Shown: positions 35,278 to 45,534 of the stretch, piece by piece
How positions within the stretch are numbered: position 1 is the first letter of the stretch
How the letters are laid out: each line of letters opens with the position of its first letter
Assembly (NCBI RefSeq): GCF_015351395.1
Contig: NZ_JADKPV010000005.1
Coordinates: forward strand, 62,001 to 126,000
DNA from: Savagea serpentis
GTDB lineage: Bacteria > Bacillota > Bacilli > Bacillales_A > Planococcaceae
Length of the DNA stretch: 64,000 nt
Direction of reading: 5' to 3'
Program-made: the position numbers and the translations under genes
Notes under the pieces: generated by a model
Seen by the model: only the letters and a program-made list of their open reading frames with translations
Database searches by the model: none
What the model was told of the DNA's origin: nothing

Positions 35278-35877
35278 TCAATCCAATGTTTCCTTCCATC
35301 TTTCAATCATTTTCATAACTTGTTCTTCCGTATGTTTTAATGTGCTACTATTATCAATCACATCATCTGCACGCTTCACTTTGTCTTGCACAGCAATTTG
35401 AGATTGAATACGTGCTTTCGCTTCTTCTTCCGTCAAATGATTGCGTTCCATTAAACGTTTTAATTGCGTGCCTTCATCAACCGTGACGACGACCACGCGA
35501 TCCACTGTTTCAGTTAAGCCATTTTCAAATAATAGCGGAATATCCATAATGATGATGCGTTCTCTATTTTCAATGTGATACGCTTTTTGGCTTTCCATCT
35601 CTTCTCGAATCGCTGGATGCATGATCGCATTCAACGTATCGCGCGCTTCTTTATCATTAAAGATGATGTTACCTAGCGCTGGACGATTTAATGTGCCATC
35701 TTCTAACAATACTTCTTCTCCAAATGCCTCTACAATTTTTTGTAAAGCAGGTCGCCCTTTTTCTACGACAACTCGCGCGACTTCATCTGCATCTACAACT
35801 GGGATTCCTCGTTCTTTCAACATATTTGCGACGGTGCTTTTCCCCGTCGCAATGCTTCCTGTTAATCCGATAATCAT
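35278..35877 (-). CDS. coaE: Dephospho-CoA kinase
   Basis: Catalyses the last step of coenzyme A synthesis, phosphorylating dephospho-CoA. The 199-aa protein begins MIIGLTGSIATGKST (P-loop) and has VDADEVAR and DIPLLFENG, the family landmarks. ATG 35877 with AGGTGA is preferred over a 30-codon in-frame extension lying over mutM. It is 8 nt from the mutM stop, in the operon polA-mutM-coaE. Confidence 0.95.
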   Translation of the reverse strand: MIIGLTGSIATGKSTVANMLKERGIPVVDADEVARVVVEKGRPALQKIVEAFGEEVLLEDGTLNRPALGNIIFNDKEARDTLNAIMHPAIREEMESQKAYHIENRERIIIMDIPLLFENGLTETVDRVVVVTVDEGTQLKRLMERNHLTEEEAKARIQSQIAVQDKVKRADDVIDNSSTLKHTEEQVMKMIERWKETLD

Positions 35878-35885
35878 TTGTTCAC

Positions 35886-36758
35886 CTACTTTTGACATTG
35901 CGGACAGTATGTCGATGTCCGATTTTGAATTTGTATTTGCTTCGTTGCGCTTCCGCACTCGGGACATACTTTTTTATTGTACATTTGATGGACATTTTGC
36001 ATCGTTCCCGATTCGCCGTTTACATTACGGTAATCTGAAATCGAACTGCCCCCTCTCTCGATACTTTCGTTCAAAATCGCTACAATCTCTTGAAACAATG
36101 CACGCTTACGCTGTTCTGAAATGCGACGACATGCGCGTTTCGGATGAATCTTTTGTTTGAACAATGCTTCTGTTGCATAAATGTTGCCGCATCCCGAAAT
36201 GACAGTCCCATCCATAATTGCTTGTTTAATTGGCTTCTCTAGCCATTTCGGTTCTGAAACACGTGCGATAAAATAATCTTCTGCTCCTTCATCAAACGGT
36301 TCTGGTGCCATTTGAAGGAGTGGCGGATAGTCCGCTTCTTCTTTTAATAAGCGAAGTTCGCCGAAACGACGGATATCACTATAGATGAGAAGTCTCCCAT
36401 CATCAAGCGCGAAAACCGCATGAATGTGACGACGAAACTTCTCTTCTGTCACATCATCTAATGAATTACCGACGAACCAAGCACCCGTCATACCGAGATG
36501 ACTCGCTAGTAAATACGTTTCACCATTTTTAGTTAATGTCATATAAATATATTTGCTGCGACGTGTGATCGATTCGATTTGCATTCCTTCCATTTCGCGA
36601 ATGAATGTCGGCACGTCCAATGTTTTCACAATCGCTTCTTTTCCTTCTAACTTCGAGGCGATGACGACATCTGATATTTCAACCCGTTCGATTCGTTCAT
36701 GATTTAATTCCTTCACTAAATCACGCACGACGAGTTCTACTTCTGGCAGTTCTGGCAT
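35886..36758 (-). CDS. mutM: Formamidopyrimidine-DNA glycosylase
   Basis: A base-excision repair enzyme that removes 8-oxoguanine and cuts the abasic site. The 290-aa protein has the N-terminal MPELPEVE catalytic proline and glutamate, the lysine region SKYIYM, the H2TH segment and a C-terminal zinc finger (CPECGSA ... CPQCQK). It is 3 nt downstream of polA and just ahead of coaE. Confidence 0.97.
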   Translation of the reverse strand: MPELPEVELVVRDLVKELNHERIERVEISDVVIASKLEGKEAIVKTLDVPTFIREMEGMQIESITRRSKYIYMTLTKNGETYLLASHLGMTGAWFVGNSLDDVTEEKFRRHIHAVFALDDGRLLIYSDIRRFGELRLLKEEADYPPLLQMAPEPFDEGAEDYFIARVSEPKWLEKPIKQAIMDGTVISGCGNIYATEALFKQKIHPKRACRRISEQRKRALFQEIVAILNESIERGGSSISDYRNVNGESGTMQNVHQMYNKKVCPECGSATKQIQIQNRTSTYCPQCQK

Positions 36759-36761
36759 CGA

Positions 36762-39398
36762 TTACACCTCATACCATGACGCGCCACTCGCGCTATCTAC
36801 TTTTAACGGTACGCGCAATTGAATCGTTTGTTCCATCACTTCCGGAACAATTTTTTCAAGGATCGCAATTTCTTCTGCTGGTGCTTCGAAAATTAATTCG
36901 TCATGCACTTGCAATAACATTTTCGCTTGCAGTCCTTCTTCTTTTAAACGCGCATTCATATCGATCATCGCACGTTTAATAATGTCAGCTGCACTTCCTT
37001 GAATCGGCGTGTTCATCGCTGTCCGTTCTGCAAAGCTTCGAACGTTAAAGCTCGAACTATTTAAATCAGGTAAATAGCGACGGCGATTCATCAATGTTTC
37101 CGCATATCCACGTTTTCTAGCAATTTCGATACTTTTATCCATATAGCGTTTAACTCCTTCAAACGTATGCAAATACGTGTCGATGAATTTTTTCGCTTCT
37201 GGGCGTGAAATATTTAAGTTTTGAGATAAGCCGTAATCGCTAATGCCGTAAATGATTCCGAAGTTGACGGCTTTCGCTGCACGGCGCATATTCGAATCTA
37301 CTTCTTCGCGTGACACGTGGAAAACATTCATCGCTGTTTCTGTATGAATATCCGCTCCTCTTTGGAAAGCGTCTATTAACTTTTCATCTTCTGAAATATG
37401 AGCAAGTACACGCAATTCAATTTGTGAGTAGTCCGCTGCGAACAATTTCCATCCTTCATGAGAAGGAACGAACGCTTCACGAATTTTGCGCCCTTCTTCT
37501 AGGCGAATTGGAATGTTTTGCAAGTTCGGGTTAATCGAACTTAAACGTCCCGTCGTCGTTAGTGCTTGTTGGAAGCGCGTATGAATTTTACCATCTGTAT
37601 GAATCTCTTTTTGCAAACCTTCTACATAAGTTGAATTCAATTTGCCGAGCTGACGGTAAAGCAAAATGAGCGCAATAATTTCATGCTCATGTTCAAGTTT
37701 TTCTAAAACATCCGCCGCTGTAGAATATCCTGTTTTCGTCTTTTTAATCGGAGTGAGACCAATTTTCTCAAATAAAATGACACCGAGTTGTTTTGGAGAA
37801 TTAATATTGAACGTTTCTCCTGCTAACGTGTAAATATCAGATTCTAACATTGCAAGTCGCTCACTTAAATCTTTTCCTAACGTTTGTAAAACCGTTTCGT
37901 CCACTGCAATACCTTCTGTTTCCATTTCGCTTAAAATAGAAGCTAATGGGAGTTCTAAGTCGTGGAATAACTCATACTGTTCGCTCTCTTTTAACTGCTC
38001 TTCTACAATCGGTACACTATCCCAAACCGCCTTCGCTTTCGTTGCAGCGTGATACGTATAAACGTCAAATTCAGGCACTTGACGTTTTGCTCCTTTACCA
38101 TAGACGTCTTCATCTCGACGAACTTCATACGGTAAAGTTAACTCTTCTGCTAATTGCGCAATTTCCTTTTGAGCATTGGATGCATCCGCGATGTAAGAAG
38201 CGAGCAACAAATCGTATTGCACACCACGTAATGCAATACCATAACGATGAAGGACACTTTGAATCGCTTTCGTATCCGATGCATATTTAATGATTGTTTC
38301 GTCTTCTAACCATACTTTTAAAGACTCATATTCAGCAATTTGTCGTTCATCGAATGTGTACACACCTTCGCTACCTTCTTTTCCTGCCATTGCCATCGTC
38401 ATGACGAGTACGGGGTCTGTTAAATAATTATCTCCGTCCAATTCAATATGAAGGCTCGCTTTTTCCGGCCAAACGATTCCTTCTTCGCGGTCGAAAGTGA
38501 CATAAGAAATTTCGACTTGCATTTCAGAAGGGGCATCTCCTTTTAATTGATCGAGCAAACGTTTCGATTCTAACATTTCATATTGCTCGCGTAATTTCTC
38601 AAGGTCCGGTCCTGCGTAGTTCATCATATCGGCAGGCACATCGATTGGAGCATTCACTTCAATCGTCGCAAGTTGTTTACTCATGAACGCTTGGTCGCGA
38701 TACGTCGTCAGATTTTCATTGAGCTTTTTTGCCGTAATATCATCGAGATGTTCGTATACACCTTCAACCGTTTCATACTGCTTTAACAATTTTAACGCTG
38801 TCTTTTCTCCGACTCCTGGGACGCCTGGAATATTGTCTGAACTGTCGCCCATTAACCCTTTCATATCGATAATTTGTGGTGGTGTAATCCCATACTTCTC
38901 CATCACATGTTCCGGGGTATACTTCTCCATATCGGTAATCCCTTTACGGGTAATGAACACTGTCGTTTTATCTGTGACGAGCTGCGTTAAATCTTTATCG
39001 CCTGAAATGATGATCACGTCATGTGAATCATTGTAAAGATTCGCAAGCGTCCCGATAATATCATCCGCTTCATACGCTTCTAATTCATATTGCGCGATGC
39101 CGTGGGCTGTTAATATATCTCGAATGATTGGAAACTGTTCACGCAATTCATTCGGTGTTTTTTGACGCCCTCCTTTATACTCTTTGAAAGTTTCATGACG
39201 GAATGTCACCTTGCCTTTATCCCAAGCGACGAGGATTTGTTCAGGGTGATGTTCTTCTAAAATATTTTGCAACATCATTGTAAAACCATACGCTGCATTC
39301 GTATGAACTCCTTGACTATTCGTTAATAGAGGTAAAGCAAAAAATGCACGGTATGCTAAACTGTTCCCGTCTAATAGTAGTAATTTCGGTTTCGTCAT
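36762..39398 (-). CDS. polA: DNA polymerase I
   Basis: Gap-filling and Okazaki-fragment processing. The 878-aa protein has an N-terminal 5'-3' nuclease domain (about 1-290), a middle 3'-5' exonuclease fold in which the catalytic DxE is not evident (YVTFDREEGIVW), and the polymerase domain with DYSQIELRVLAH, RRAAKAVNFGIIYG and QVHDELIFE. The degenerate proofreading site is usual in Bacillus. The start at 39398 has GGAG 8 nt upstream. An in-frame ATG at 39422 precedes that site. Confidence 0.96.
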   Translation of the reverse strand: MTKPKLLLLDGNSLAYRAFFALPLLTNSQGVHTNAAYGFTMMLQNILEEHHPEQILVAWDKGKVTFRHETFKEYKGGRQKTPNELREQFPIIRDILTAHGIAQYELEAYEADDIIGTLANLYNDSHDVIIISGDKDLTQLVTDKTTVFITRKGITDMEKYTPEHVMEKYGITPPQIIDMKGLMGDSSDNIPGVPGVGEKTALKLLKQYETVEGVYEHLDDITAKKLNENLTTYRDQAFMSKQLATIEVNAPIDVPADMMNYAGPDLEKLREQYEMLESKRLLDQLKGDAPSEMQVEISYVTFDREEGIVWPEKASLHIELDGDNYLTDPVLVMTMAMAGKEGSEGVYTFDERQIAEYESLKVWLEDETIIKYASDTKAIQSVLHRYGIALRGVQYDLLLASYIADASNAQKEIAQLAEELTLPYEVRRDEDVYGKGAKRQVPEFDVYTYHAATKAKAVWDSVPIVEEQLKESEQYELFHDLELPLASILSEMETEGIAVDETVLQTLGKDLSERLAMLESDIYTLAGETFNINSPKQLGVILFEKIGLTPIKKTKTGYSTAADVLEKLEHEHEIIALILLYRQLGKLNSTYVEGLQKEIHTDGKIHTRFQQALTTTGRLSSINPNLQNIPIRLEEGRKIREAFVPSHEGWKLFAADYSQIELRVLAHISEDEKLIDAFQRGADIHTETAMNVFHVSREEVDSNMRRAAKAVNFGIIYGISDYGLSQNLNISRPEAKKFIDTYLHTFEGVKRYMDKSIEIARKRGYAETLMNRRRYLPDLNSSSFNVRSFAERTAMNTPIQGSAADIIKRAMIDMNARLKEEGLQAKMLLQVHDELIFEAPAEEIAILEKIVPEVMEQTIQLRVPLKVDSASGASWYEV

Positions 39399-39466
39399 GT
39401 ATTCGTCTCCTTTTTTATTCATTGTATCTCTAGTGTACCACGAACATCAATTCGGATTCACGCATG

Positions 39467-39498
39467 AAAAAACAGTTTAGCACACGCTAAACTGTTTT
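39467..39498 (-). terminator. phoR terminator, overlapping the phoR stop
   Basis: A perfect 13-bp stem (AAAACAGTTTAGC and its complement) with a 4-nt loop is followed by TTTTTT on the minus strand. One arm encodes the last residues of PhoR. Confidence 0.92.
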
Positions 39499-40923
39499 CA
39501 ACTCTTTTCGATTCGATTGGCGTGGTGGCAAATAAATTGTGAATGTTGTTCCTTGGTCCACTTCGCTCTCCACTTCGATTCGCCCTTTATGCGCTTCAAC
39601 TAAATGCTTGACGATGGCTAAGCCAAGCCCCGTCCCTCCAGAGTCTCTAGCACGGGCTTTATCGACACGGTAAAAACGTTCAAATAGTCGATTTTTCTCT
39701 TCAGGTGCAATACCGATTCCTTCATCTTGAATCGATACAAATACTTCTTCGTCCACTGTACCATACGAAACATGAATACATGTTTCTGGTTTAGAATACG
39801 AAATAGCGTTCGTTAATAAATTGACAAATATTTGAATGAGACGCCGATCATCTGCCTCCACGACAGCTTGATCATTTCCCTCCACTTCCAAATCAATTCG
39901 CTTGTCGAGACGTTGATTTTCTGTAATCGCAATCGCATCTCTCACAACATCCCCAATTTGGACATACTTCATTTGAAGTTGGAATTCTGTCCGCTCAATT
40001 CGAGATAACTCTAATAAATCATCAATTAATAACTGGAGGCGATCACTCTCTTTTTGAATAATTTCCAAAAATTGAATCGTTACTTCTCGGCTCTCAATCG
40101 CTCCGTCTAAAATCGTCTCTGTAAATCCTTTGATCGATGTAACAGGTGTTCGCAATTCATGGGAAACGTTAGCAACGAAATCTTTTCGGATTTCTTCTAA
40201 ACGTACAAGTTCTGTAATATTATGAAAAACGATAATAATGCCTAGCCAATTACCGTGCATCCCAATAACAGGTGCACCATACACACTTAAATGAAGACGT
40301 TCTTCCCCACGGCGAACGGTCATTTGTTGATCGAATGTCGCTTCTGTTAAAAATACTTCTTCTATAACTTCTTCAACTTCATCTGGTAGACCGATGCTGT
40401 AAAATTGCTTACCAAGTATATCGCGACGCTTATAACCAAATTGTTTTTCAAAAACACCATTTACCATATTCAAATTTCCTTCTCGACCGAACATGAGTAG
40501 TCCGCTTCCGATGCTTTCGACAAGGGTCTTCGTTCGTTCTTGATCCATTTCTCTCAAAATTTGAAGCTCTTGAAGATTGCTAGCAATTTGATTCATCGCA
40601 ATACTCAGTCGATCATCTGTAACGTCCGTCATCGGCACGCGCGCTAAATAATTTCCCGATGTTAATTGCTCAGCTGTTCGTGTTACAGTTTCGACTGATT
40701 TTGTATACGCATAAATGACACGGACTAAAATGAGTCCTGTCGTAAAAAATAATAAAGTGGTGACAATGACGATAAAACTCCAATACTTCTGTTGAATCGC
40801 CACGTCTACTTGTTGTTCAAACAAATAAAAAAATTGACTAAAGACGATTGCGGCGAGCGTCATCATAACGAACAAGACCGTCATGACGGCAACGACAAGT
40901 TTTGAGTAAATCGTCTGTCTCAT
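39487..40923 (-). CDS. phoR: PhoR-like sensor histidine kinase without extracytoplasmic domain
   Basis: A 478-aa membrane histidine kinase paired with PhoP for phosphate-starvation control. In order it has TM1 (about 9-35), only about 13 residues outside, TM2 (about 48-70), HAMP, a PAS domain (about 130-240), the phospho-acceptor box FVANVSHELRTP, and an ATPase domain with NLLTNAISYSKP and GGTGLGLAIVKHL. B. subtilis PhoR is about 100 residues longer because of an outer sensor domain, which is missing here. The ATG overlaps the phoP stop region. The identity rests on gene order and kinase type. Confidence 0.88.
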   Translation of the reverse strand: MRQTIYSKLVVAVMTVLFVMMTLAAIVFSQFFYLFEQQVDVAIQQKYWSFIVIVTTLLFFTTGLILVRVIYAYTKSVETVTRTAEQLTSGNYLARVPMTDVTDDRLSIAMNQIASNLQELQILREMDQERTKTLVESIGSGLLMFGREGNLNMVNGVFEKQFGYKRRDILGKQFYSIGLPDEVEEVIEEVFLTEATFDQQMTVRRGEERLHLSVYGAPVIGMHGNWLGIIIVFHNITELVRLEEIRKDFVANVSHELRTPVTSIKGFTETILDGAIESREVTIQFLEIIQKESDRLQLLIDDLLELSRIERTEFQLQMKYVQIGDVVRDAIAITENQRLDKRIDLEVEGNDQAVVEADDRRLIQIFVNLLTNAISYSKPETCIHVSYGTVDEEVFVSIQDEGIGIAPEEKNRLFERFYRVDKARARDSGGTGLGLAIVKHLVEAHKGRIEVESEVDQGTTFTIYLPPRQSNRKELKTV

Positions 40924-41627
40924 TATTTTTGCTCCTCGAATTTATATCCAATCCCTCTCACAGTTTTAATATATTTCGGTTTTTTCGTATTTTCTTCAAT
41001 TTTTTCGCGTAAATGACTAACATGGACATCGACAATGCGTGTATCTCCGGCAAAATCATAATTCCAAACAGCACTCAATAACTGATCGCGAGTAAGGACA
41101 CGGTTTTTATTTTGCATAAAGTAGACGAGTAATTCAAATTCTTTCGGTGTAAACTCTAATTCTTCGCCATCTTTTAACACTTCATAACGTTCTGGATAGA
41201 CGATGAGAGAACCTTCTTTCAATTGTTCTTGCTGTTCTTCTTGTCCTGACTGTTTGGAACGACGTAATACTGCTTTTACACGTGCCAACACTTCTCTCGG
41301 ACTGAAAGGTTTCGTCATATAATCATCGGCACCAATTTCTAAGCCGAGTACTTTATCCGGTTCTTCTCCACGCGCTGTTAGCATAATAATGGGCACATGA
41401 TTTTCCTCATGACGCAATTGGCGACAAACATCGATACCATCCAACTTCGGTAACATTAAATCGAGCAATACGAGATCTGGGCGCTCTGCCCGGATTTTCT
41501 CGAGTGCTTCCTCTCCATCTGCGGCTGTTAATGTTTCATAATTGGATTGTTTTAAATTATATTCAAGCAATGTACGAATCGGTTGTTCGTCATCGACAAT
41601 TAAAATCTTTTTATCTTCGTTTCTCAT
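40923..41627 (-). CDS. phoP: Response regulator PhoP (OmpR family)
   Basis: A 234-aa two-domain regulator. The receiver has the acidic pair DDE, the phospho-acceptor in LVLLDLMLPKLDG and the lysine in MTKPFSPRE. The winged-helix DNA-binding domain has LEFTPKEFELL and TRIVDVHVSHLREKIE. It lies between mdh and phoR-polA exactly as in B. subtilis and touches phoR. It probably activates phosphate-uptake genes and its own operon. Confidence 0.93.
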   Translation of the reverse strand: MRNEDKKILIVDDEQPIRTLLEYNLKQSNYETLTAADGEEALEKIRAERPDLVLLDLMLPKLDGIDVCRQLRHEENHVPIIMLTARGEEPDKVLGLEIGADDYMTKPFSPREVLARVKAVLRRSKQSGQEEQQEQLKEGSLIVYPERYEVLKDGEELEFTPKEFELLVYFMQNKNRVLTRDQLLSAVWNYDFAGDTRIVDVHVSHLREKIEENTKKPKYIKTVRGIGYKFEEQK

Positions 41628-41670
41628 AAAAGGCTTCGCTACTTTCTATTTCATATTTTTAAGTCTTCCT

Positions 41671-41690
41671 TGAAGTTTTGTGAATATTTC
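41671..41690 (-). promoter_or_regulatory. Motif upstream of phoP shared with nosD
   Basis: The plus strand reads TGAAGTTTTGTGAATATTTC, nearly the same as the nosD upstream sequence at 8025-8045, and includes TTTGTGAAT. It lies about 45 nt before the start codon, as at nosD. Binding of ResD or another regulator is inferred. Confidence 0.35.
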
Positions 41691-41811
41691 ATTTAAATTG
41701 TATCAATAATATGAATGAAAATCGACAACAGACCTATCTTTCAAACGTTAAGATTGTGTAAATTCCGTTATTTCCCTTTCTCCTTAAAGTGGTTACAATT
41801 TTTTTCAAAAT

Positions 41812-41848
41812 AAAAATCTACCGCAATGAAAGCATTACGGTAGATTTC
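41812..41848 (-). terminator. mdh terminator
   Basis: An AAATCTACCG/CGGTAGATTT stem with an inner AATG/CATT extension is followed by TTTTT on the minus strand, just past mdh. Confidence 0.88.
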
Positions 41849-41857
41849 TTTTATTTT

Positions 41858-42796
41858 CTAAGAAAGAATATTCATTACTGCACGAACAGCGTCTGCTGAT
41901 TTATTTAAAGCTGCTTGCTCATCTTCTGTGAGGTCGAGTTCAATAATTTTTTCAATTCCATCTGCGCCAAGTACTGTTGGCACTCCGAGGTAAAGGTCAT
42001 GTAAGCCATATTCCCCTTCTAAATACGCGATAGATGGAAGTACACGTTTCTGATCTTTTAAAATAGCCTCTGCCATTTCAACGAGTGCCGCTGATGGTGC
42101 GTAATAAGCAGAACCATTACCAAGTAAGTTGACAATTTCCGCGCCACCTTTACGAGTACGTTCGATAATTTCTTCCATACGGTCTGCCGGAATTAAATCA
42201 GCGAGAGGTACACCGCCTGCTGAAGAATAACGAATGAGCGGAACCATTTCATCTCCATGTCCACCAAGTACGAACCCTTGAACGTCTTTCACAGATAAGT
42301 TCAATTCTTGCGCAACAAATGTGCGGAAACGTGCTGTATCAAGAACACCTGATTGACCGATGACACGTTCTTTCGGGAATCCCGATTTTTTAAATACTGT
42401 ATACGTCATCGCATCGACTGGGTTTGTTAATACGAGAATAATAGCATTTGGTGCGTATTTGACGATTTGCTCTGTAACAGATTCCATTACTTTTTGGTTC
42501 GTTTGCACGAGATCATCCCGGCTCATCCCAGGTTTACGTGCGATTCCTGCTGTAATGATGACGATATCAGAGTCTTTCGTATCTTCATAATTGCTCGTTC
42601 CGATAATATTTGCATCGAATCCTTGTACAGGACTTGCCTCTAACATGTCGAGTGCTTTCCCTTTTGCCGGGTTTTCCATCTCTGGAATGTCGACGATGAC
42701 GACATCAGCAAGCTCTTTTTGCGCAAGCAAAAATGCTGTCGTTGCCCCCGTGAAACCTGAACCGATTACGGATACTTTTTTACGTTGCATTGTCAT
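41858..42796 (-). CDS. mdh: Malate dehydrogenase
   Basis: Oxidises malate to oxaloacetate with NAD in the TCA cycle. The 312-aa LDH-like enzyme has the NAD-binding [13 protein letters not shown] and the substrate-loop arginines ([13 protein letters not shown]), which specify malate rather than lactate. The catalytic histidine is in [13 protein letters not shown] 42796 is supported by GGAG 9 nt upstream. In B. subtilis it is the last gene of citZ-icd-mdh. Here two hairpins separate it from icd. Confidence 0.96.
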   Translation of the reverse strand: MTMQRKKVSVIGSGFTGATTAFLLAQKELADVVIVDIPEMENPAKGKALDMLEASPVQGFDANIIGTSNYEDTKDSDIVIITAGIARKPGMSRDDLVQTNQKVMESVTEQIVKYAPNAIILVLTNPVDAMTYTVFKKSGFPKERVIGQSGVLDTARFRTFVAQELNLSVKDVQGFVLGGHGDEMVPLIRYSSAGGVPLADLIPADRMEEIIERTRKGGAEIVNLLGNGSAYYAPSAALVEMAEAILKDQKRVLPSIAYLEGEYGLHDLYLGVPTVLGADGIEKIIELDLTEDEQAALNKSADAVRAVMNILS

Positions 42797-42831
42797 AACA
42801 AAACGCTCCTTTATGTGTAGTCATTTTTTAT

Positions 42832-42861
42832 AAAAAAGCGGTGAACAATTACCGCTTTTAT
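42832..42861 (-). terminator. Terminator in the icd-mdh gap
   Basis: A 9-bp stem (AAAAGCGGT/ACCGCTTTT) with an 8-nt loop and a following T run on the minus strand lies 36 nt before the mdh start. Confidence 0.75.
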
Positions 42862-42927
42862 ACACGAATAGGTTGTAGCTAATTTGTTCTTATATTAAGT
42901 ATAAGGAATAAATCATTTTATGTATAG

Positions 42928-42955
42928 GAAAGAGGAGTACAAAGACTCCTCTTTC
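42928..42955 (-). terminator. Hairpin directly after icd
   Basis: A perfect 11-bp stem (GAAAGAGGAGT and its complement) with a 6-nt loop lies 7 nt past the icd stop. The T-tract is weak, so it may be an RNA-stability or processing hairpin rather than a full terminator. Confidence 0.6.
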
Positions 42956-42962
42956 TTAAAAA

Positions 42963-44231
42963 TTATAAGTTTTTGATGAGTTCATCAGCGAACTCTGAAG
43001 TTTTCACTTCTGTTGCACCGTCCATGAGACGTGCGAAGTCGTAAGTAACAACTTTAGATGAGATTGTTTTCTCGATTGAGTTCGTAATCATTTCGCCAGC
43101 TTCTGTCCAACCTAAGTGGTCGAGCATCATAACTGCTGAAAGGATAACTGATGATGGGTTAACTTTGTCAAGGCCAGCGTATTTTGGAGCAGTTCCGTGT
43201 GTCGCTTCGAAAATTGCATGTCCTGTAACGTAGTTAATGTTCGCACCAGGTGCGATACCGATTCCACCTACTTGTGCCGCAAGAGCATCTGAGATGTAGT
43301 CTCCGTTTAAGTTCATTGTAGCAACTACGTCGAACTCACGTGGACGTGTTAAAATTTGTTGTAAGAAGATGTCAGCAATTGAGTCTTTAACGATCATTTT
43401 GCCTGCAGCTTCAGCATCTGCTTGTGCTTTGTTTGCAGCGTCAACGCCTTCTTTATCTTTAATTTCATCGTATTGGTTCCATGTGAATACTTTGTCGCCG
43501 AACTCTTGCTCTGCAACTTCGTAGCCCCACTTCTTGAATGCACCTTCAGTGAACTTCATAATGTTACCTTTGTGCACGATTGTAACGTTTTTACGGTTGT
43601 TGTCGAGTGCGAATTGAATCGCTGAACGTACTAAACGTTTCGTTCCATCTTCAGAGATTGGTTTAATACCGATACCTGAAGTTTCTGGGAAACGGATGTT
43701 TTTAACGCCCATTTCGTTTTGTAAAAACTCAACAATTTTCTTAACTTCGTCTGTACCTTCTTCGTACTCGATACCAGCGTAGATGTCTTCTGTGTTTTCA
43801 CGGAAGATGACCATATCACAATCTTCTGGACGCTTAACTGGTGAAGGAACACCTTCGAACCAACGTACAGGACGTAAACAAGCGAAGAGATCTAGTTCTT
43901 GACGTAATGCAACGTTCAATGAACGGAATCCTCCACCGATTGGCGTTGTAAGTGGTCCTTTAATTGCGATTAAGTATTCTTCGATTGTATCGAGTGTTTC
44001 TTGTGGTAACCATTCACCTGTTTCGTTGAATGCTTTCTCTCCCGCAAGAACTTCTTTCCATTCGATTTTCTTTTCGCCATTGTATGCTTTCTCAACAGCT
44101 GCATCGATCACACGTACAGATGCGTTCCAGATATCTGGGCCTGTACCGTCACCGATGATGAATGGGATTACTGGATTATTTGGTACGTTAAGTACACCGT
44201 TTTCCATAGTTACTTTTTGTGCGTTTGACAT
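42963..44231 (-). CDS. icd: Isocitrate dehydrogenase (NADP+)
   Basis: Oxidative decarboxylation of isocitrate to 2-oxoglutarate. The 422-aa protein has [12 protein letters not shown] and the substrate-binding [21 protein letters not shown] region, with the phosphorylatable serine equivalent. [19 protein letters not shown] and HGTAPKYAG are also present, and the cofactor pocket is of the NADP type. ATG 44231 has AGGAGG 9 nt upstream. An in-frame TTG at 44249 precedes that site. Confidence 0.96.
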   Translation of the reverse strand: MSNAQKVTMENGVLNVPNNPVIPFIIGDGTGPDIWNASVRVIDAAVEKAYNGEKKIEWKEVLAGEKAFNETGEWLPQETLDTIEEYLIAIKGPLTTPIGGGFRSLNVALRQELDLFACLRPVRWFEGVPSPVKRPEDCDMVIFRENTEDIYAGIEYEEGTDEVKKIVEFLQNEMGVKNIRFPETSGIGIKPISEDGTKRLVRSAIQFALDNNRKNVTIVHKGNIMKFTEGAFKKWGYEVAEQEFGDKVFTWNQYDEIKDKEGVDAANKAQADAEAAGKMIVKDSIADIFLQQILTRPREFDVVATMNLNGDYISDALAAQVGGIGIAPGANINYVTGHAIFEATHGTAPKYAGLDKVNPSSVILSAVMMLDHLGWTEAGEMITNSIEKTISSKVVTYDFARLMDGATEVKTSEFADELIKNL

Positions 44232-44297
44232 TGATAAAGTCCTCCTCAATATATATTTACAGAGACAATTGTCTCTATCGTTAACACGTTTTGAATA

Positions 44298-45413
44298 TTA
44301 TCGTTCTTCTACTGGAACATACTTGCGTAAGTCCGGTCCGACATATTCAGCACGTGGACGAATCAAACGGTTGTTTTCATACTGCTCTAAAATATGAGCT
44401 GTCCAACCCGCCATACGTGACACCGCGAAAATCGGTGTGAATAAGTCATGGTCGATTCCTAATGAATGATATACAGTTGCTGAGTAGAAGTCAACGTTTG
44501 GTAAGATACCTTTCGCTTTTGTGAAGTAATCGTCAATCTTCACTGACATCTCGTAATACTCAGGCATACCTTTTAATTCCGTCAATTGACGTGACATTTC
44601 TTTTAAGTGCTTCGCACGTGGGTCACCATTGCGGTATACGCGGTGTCCGAAGCCCATAATTTTTTCTTTATTTTCGATTTTAGACTGGATGTATGGTTCT
44701 ACATTGTCTACTGAACCGATTTCTTCAAGCATAATCATTACTTGCTCGTTCGCTCCACCATGAAGTGGTCCTTTTAATGCTCCGATTGCTGCTGTTACAC
44801 CAGAATAAATATCTGAAAGTGTCGCAACGCAAACGCGAGCTGTAAATGTAGATGCGTTTAATTCATGGTCAGCGTGTAAAACGAGTGCTTTGTTCATCGC
44901 CTCAATTGCGATTGCTTCTGGTTCTTCACCATCTAGCATGTAAAGGAAGTTCTCTGCATAGCTGAGTTCTTTCTTCGGTGCAACTGGCTCTAAACCTTTA
45001 CGGATGCGTGAGAATGCTGTTACTACTGCTGCTACTTTCGCTTGTAATCGAAGTGCTTTGCGGTAATTCGCTGCTTCTTCCATCACTTCTGCTTCTTCAT
45101 CGAAAAGTCCGAGCATTGATACCGCTGTGCGAAGTCCCGCCATCGGATGAACTTGGTCGATTGGGTAAAGTTTGAAATGATCAATAATTCCTTGTGGAAG
45201 CGTCATGTTTTCAGCGAGCTGTTCTTTAATTTCTGCTAATTCTTCCGCATTTGGTAAACGTTTGTGCCAAAGTAAATATACTACTTCTTCAAAGCTAGCT
45301 TTCTCAGCGAGTTCATCGATATCATATCCTACATACGTAAGTGTTGAATCGATGATCGAGCTCACTTGAGATTGTGCTGCAACGATACCTTCTAACCCTT
45401 TTGTTGCTGTCAT
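44298..45413 (-). CDS. citZ: Citrate synthase
   Basis: Condenses acetyl-CoA with oxaloacetate at the entry to the TCA cycle. The 371-aa enzyme has the catalytic histidines in HADHELNASTF and GPLHGGANE, with MGFGHRVYRNGDPRA. Its length fits the Gram-positive dimeric CitZ. ATG 45413 has GAAGGAG upstream. A strong promoter with a cre-like element lies about 120 nt upstream, and icd follows after 66 nt with no strong terminator between. Confidence 0.96.
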   Translation of the reverse strand: MTATKGLEGIVAAQSQVSSIIDSTLTYVGYDIDELAEKASFEEVVYLLWHKRLPNAEELAEIKEQLAENMTLPQGIIDHFKLYPIDQVHPMAGLRTAVSMLGLFDEEAEVMEEAANYRKALRLQAKVAAVVTAFSRIRKGLEPVAPKKELSYAENFLYMLDGEEPEAIAIEAMNKALVLHADHELNASTFTARVCVATLSDIYSGVTAAIGALKGPLHGGANEQVMIMLEEIGSVDNVEPYIQSKIENKEKIMGFGHRVYRNGDPRAKHLKEMSRQLTELKGMPEYYEMSVKIDDYFTKAKGILPNVDFYSATVYHSLGIDHDLFTPIFAVSRMAGWTAHILEQYENNRLIRPRAEYVGPDLRKYVPVEER

Positions 45414-45534
45414 AAATATTCGCTCCTTCTGTACCTCTAACTAACATCTCGAATGATGGGATGTGGAGTGTTCGAATTTTGTTAGATTAGATTATGTTTA
45501 ATTTTTTCTACGTTTTTAAACAGTTCCATATCTT

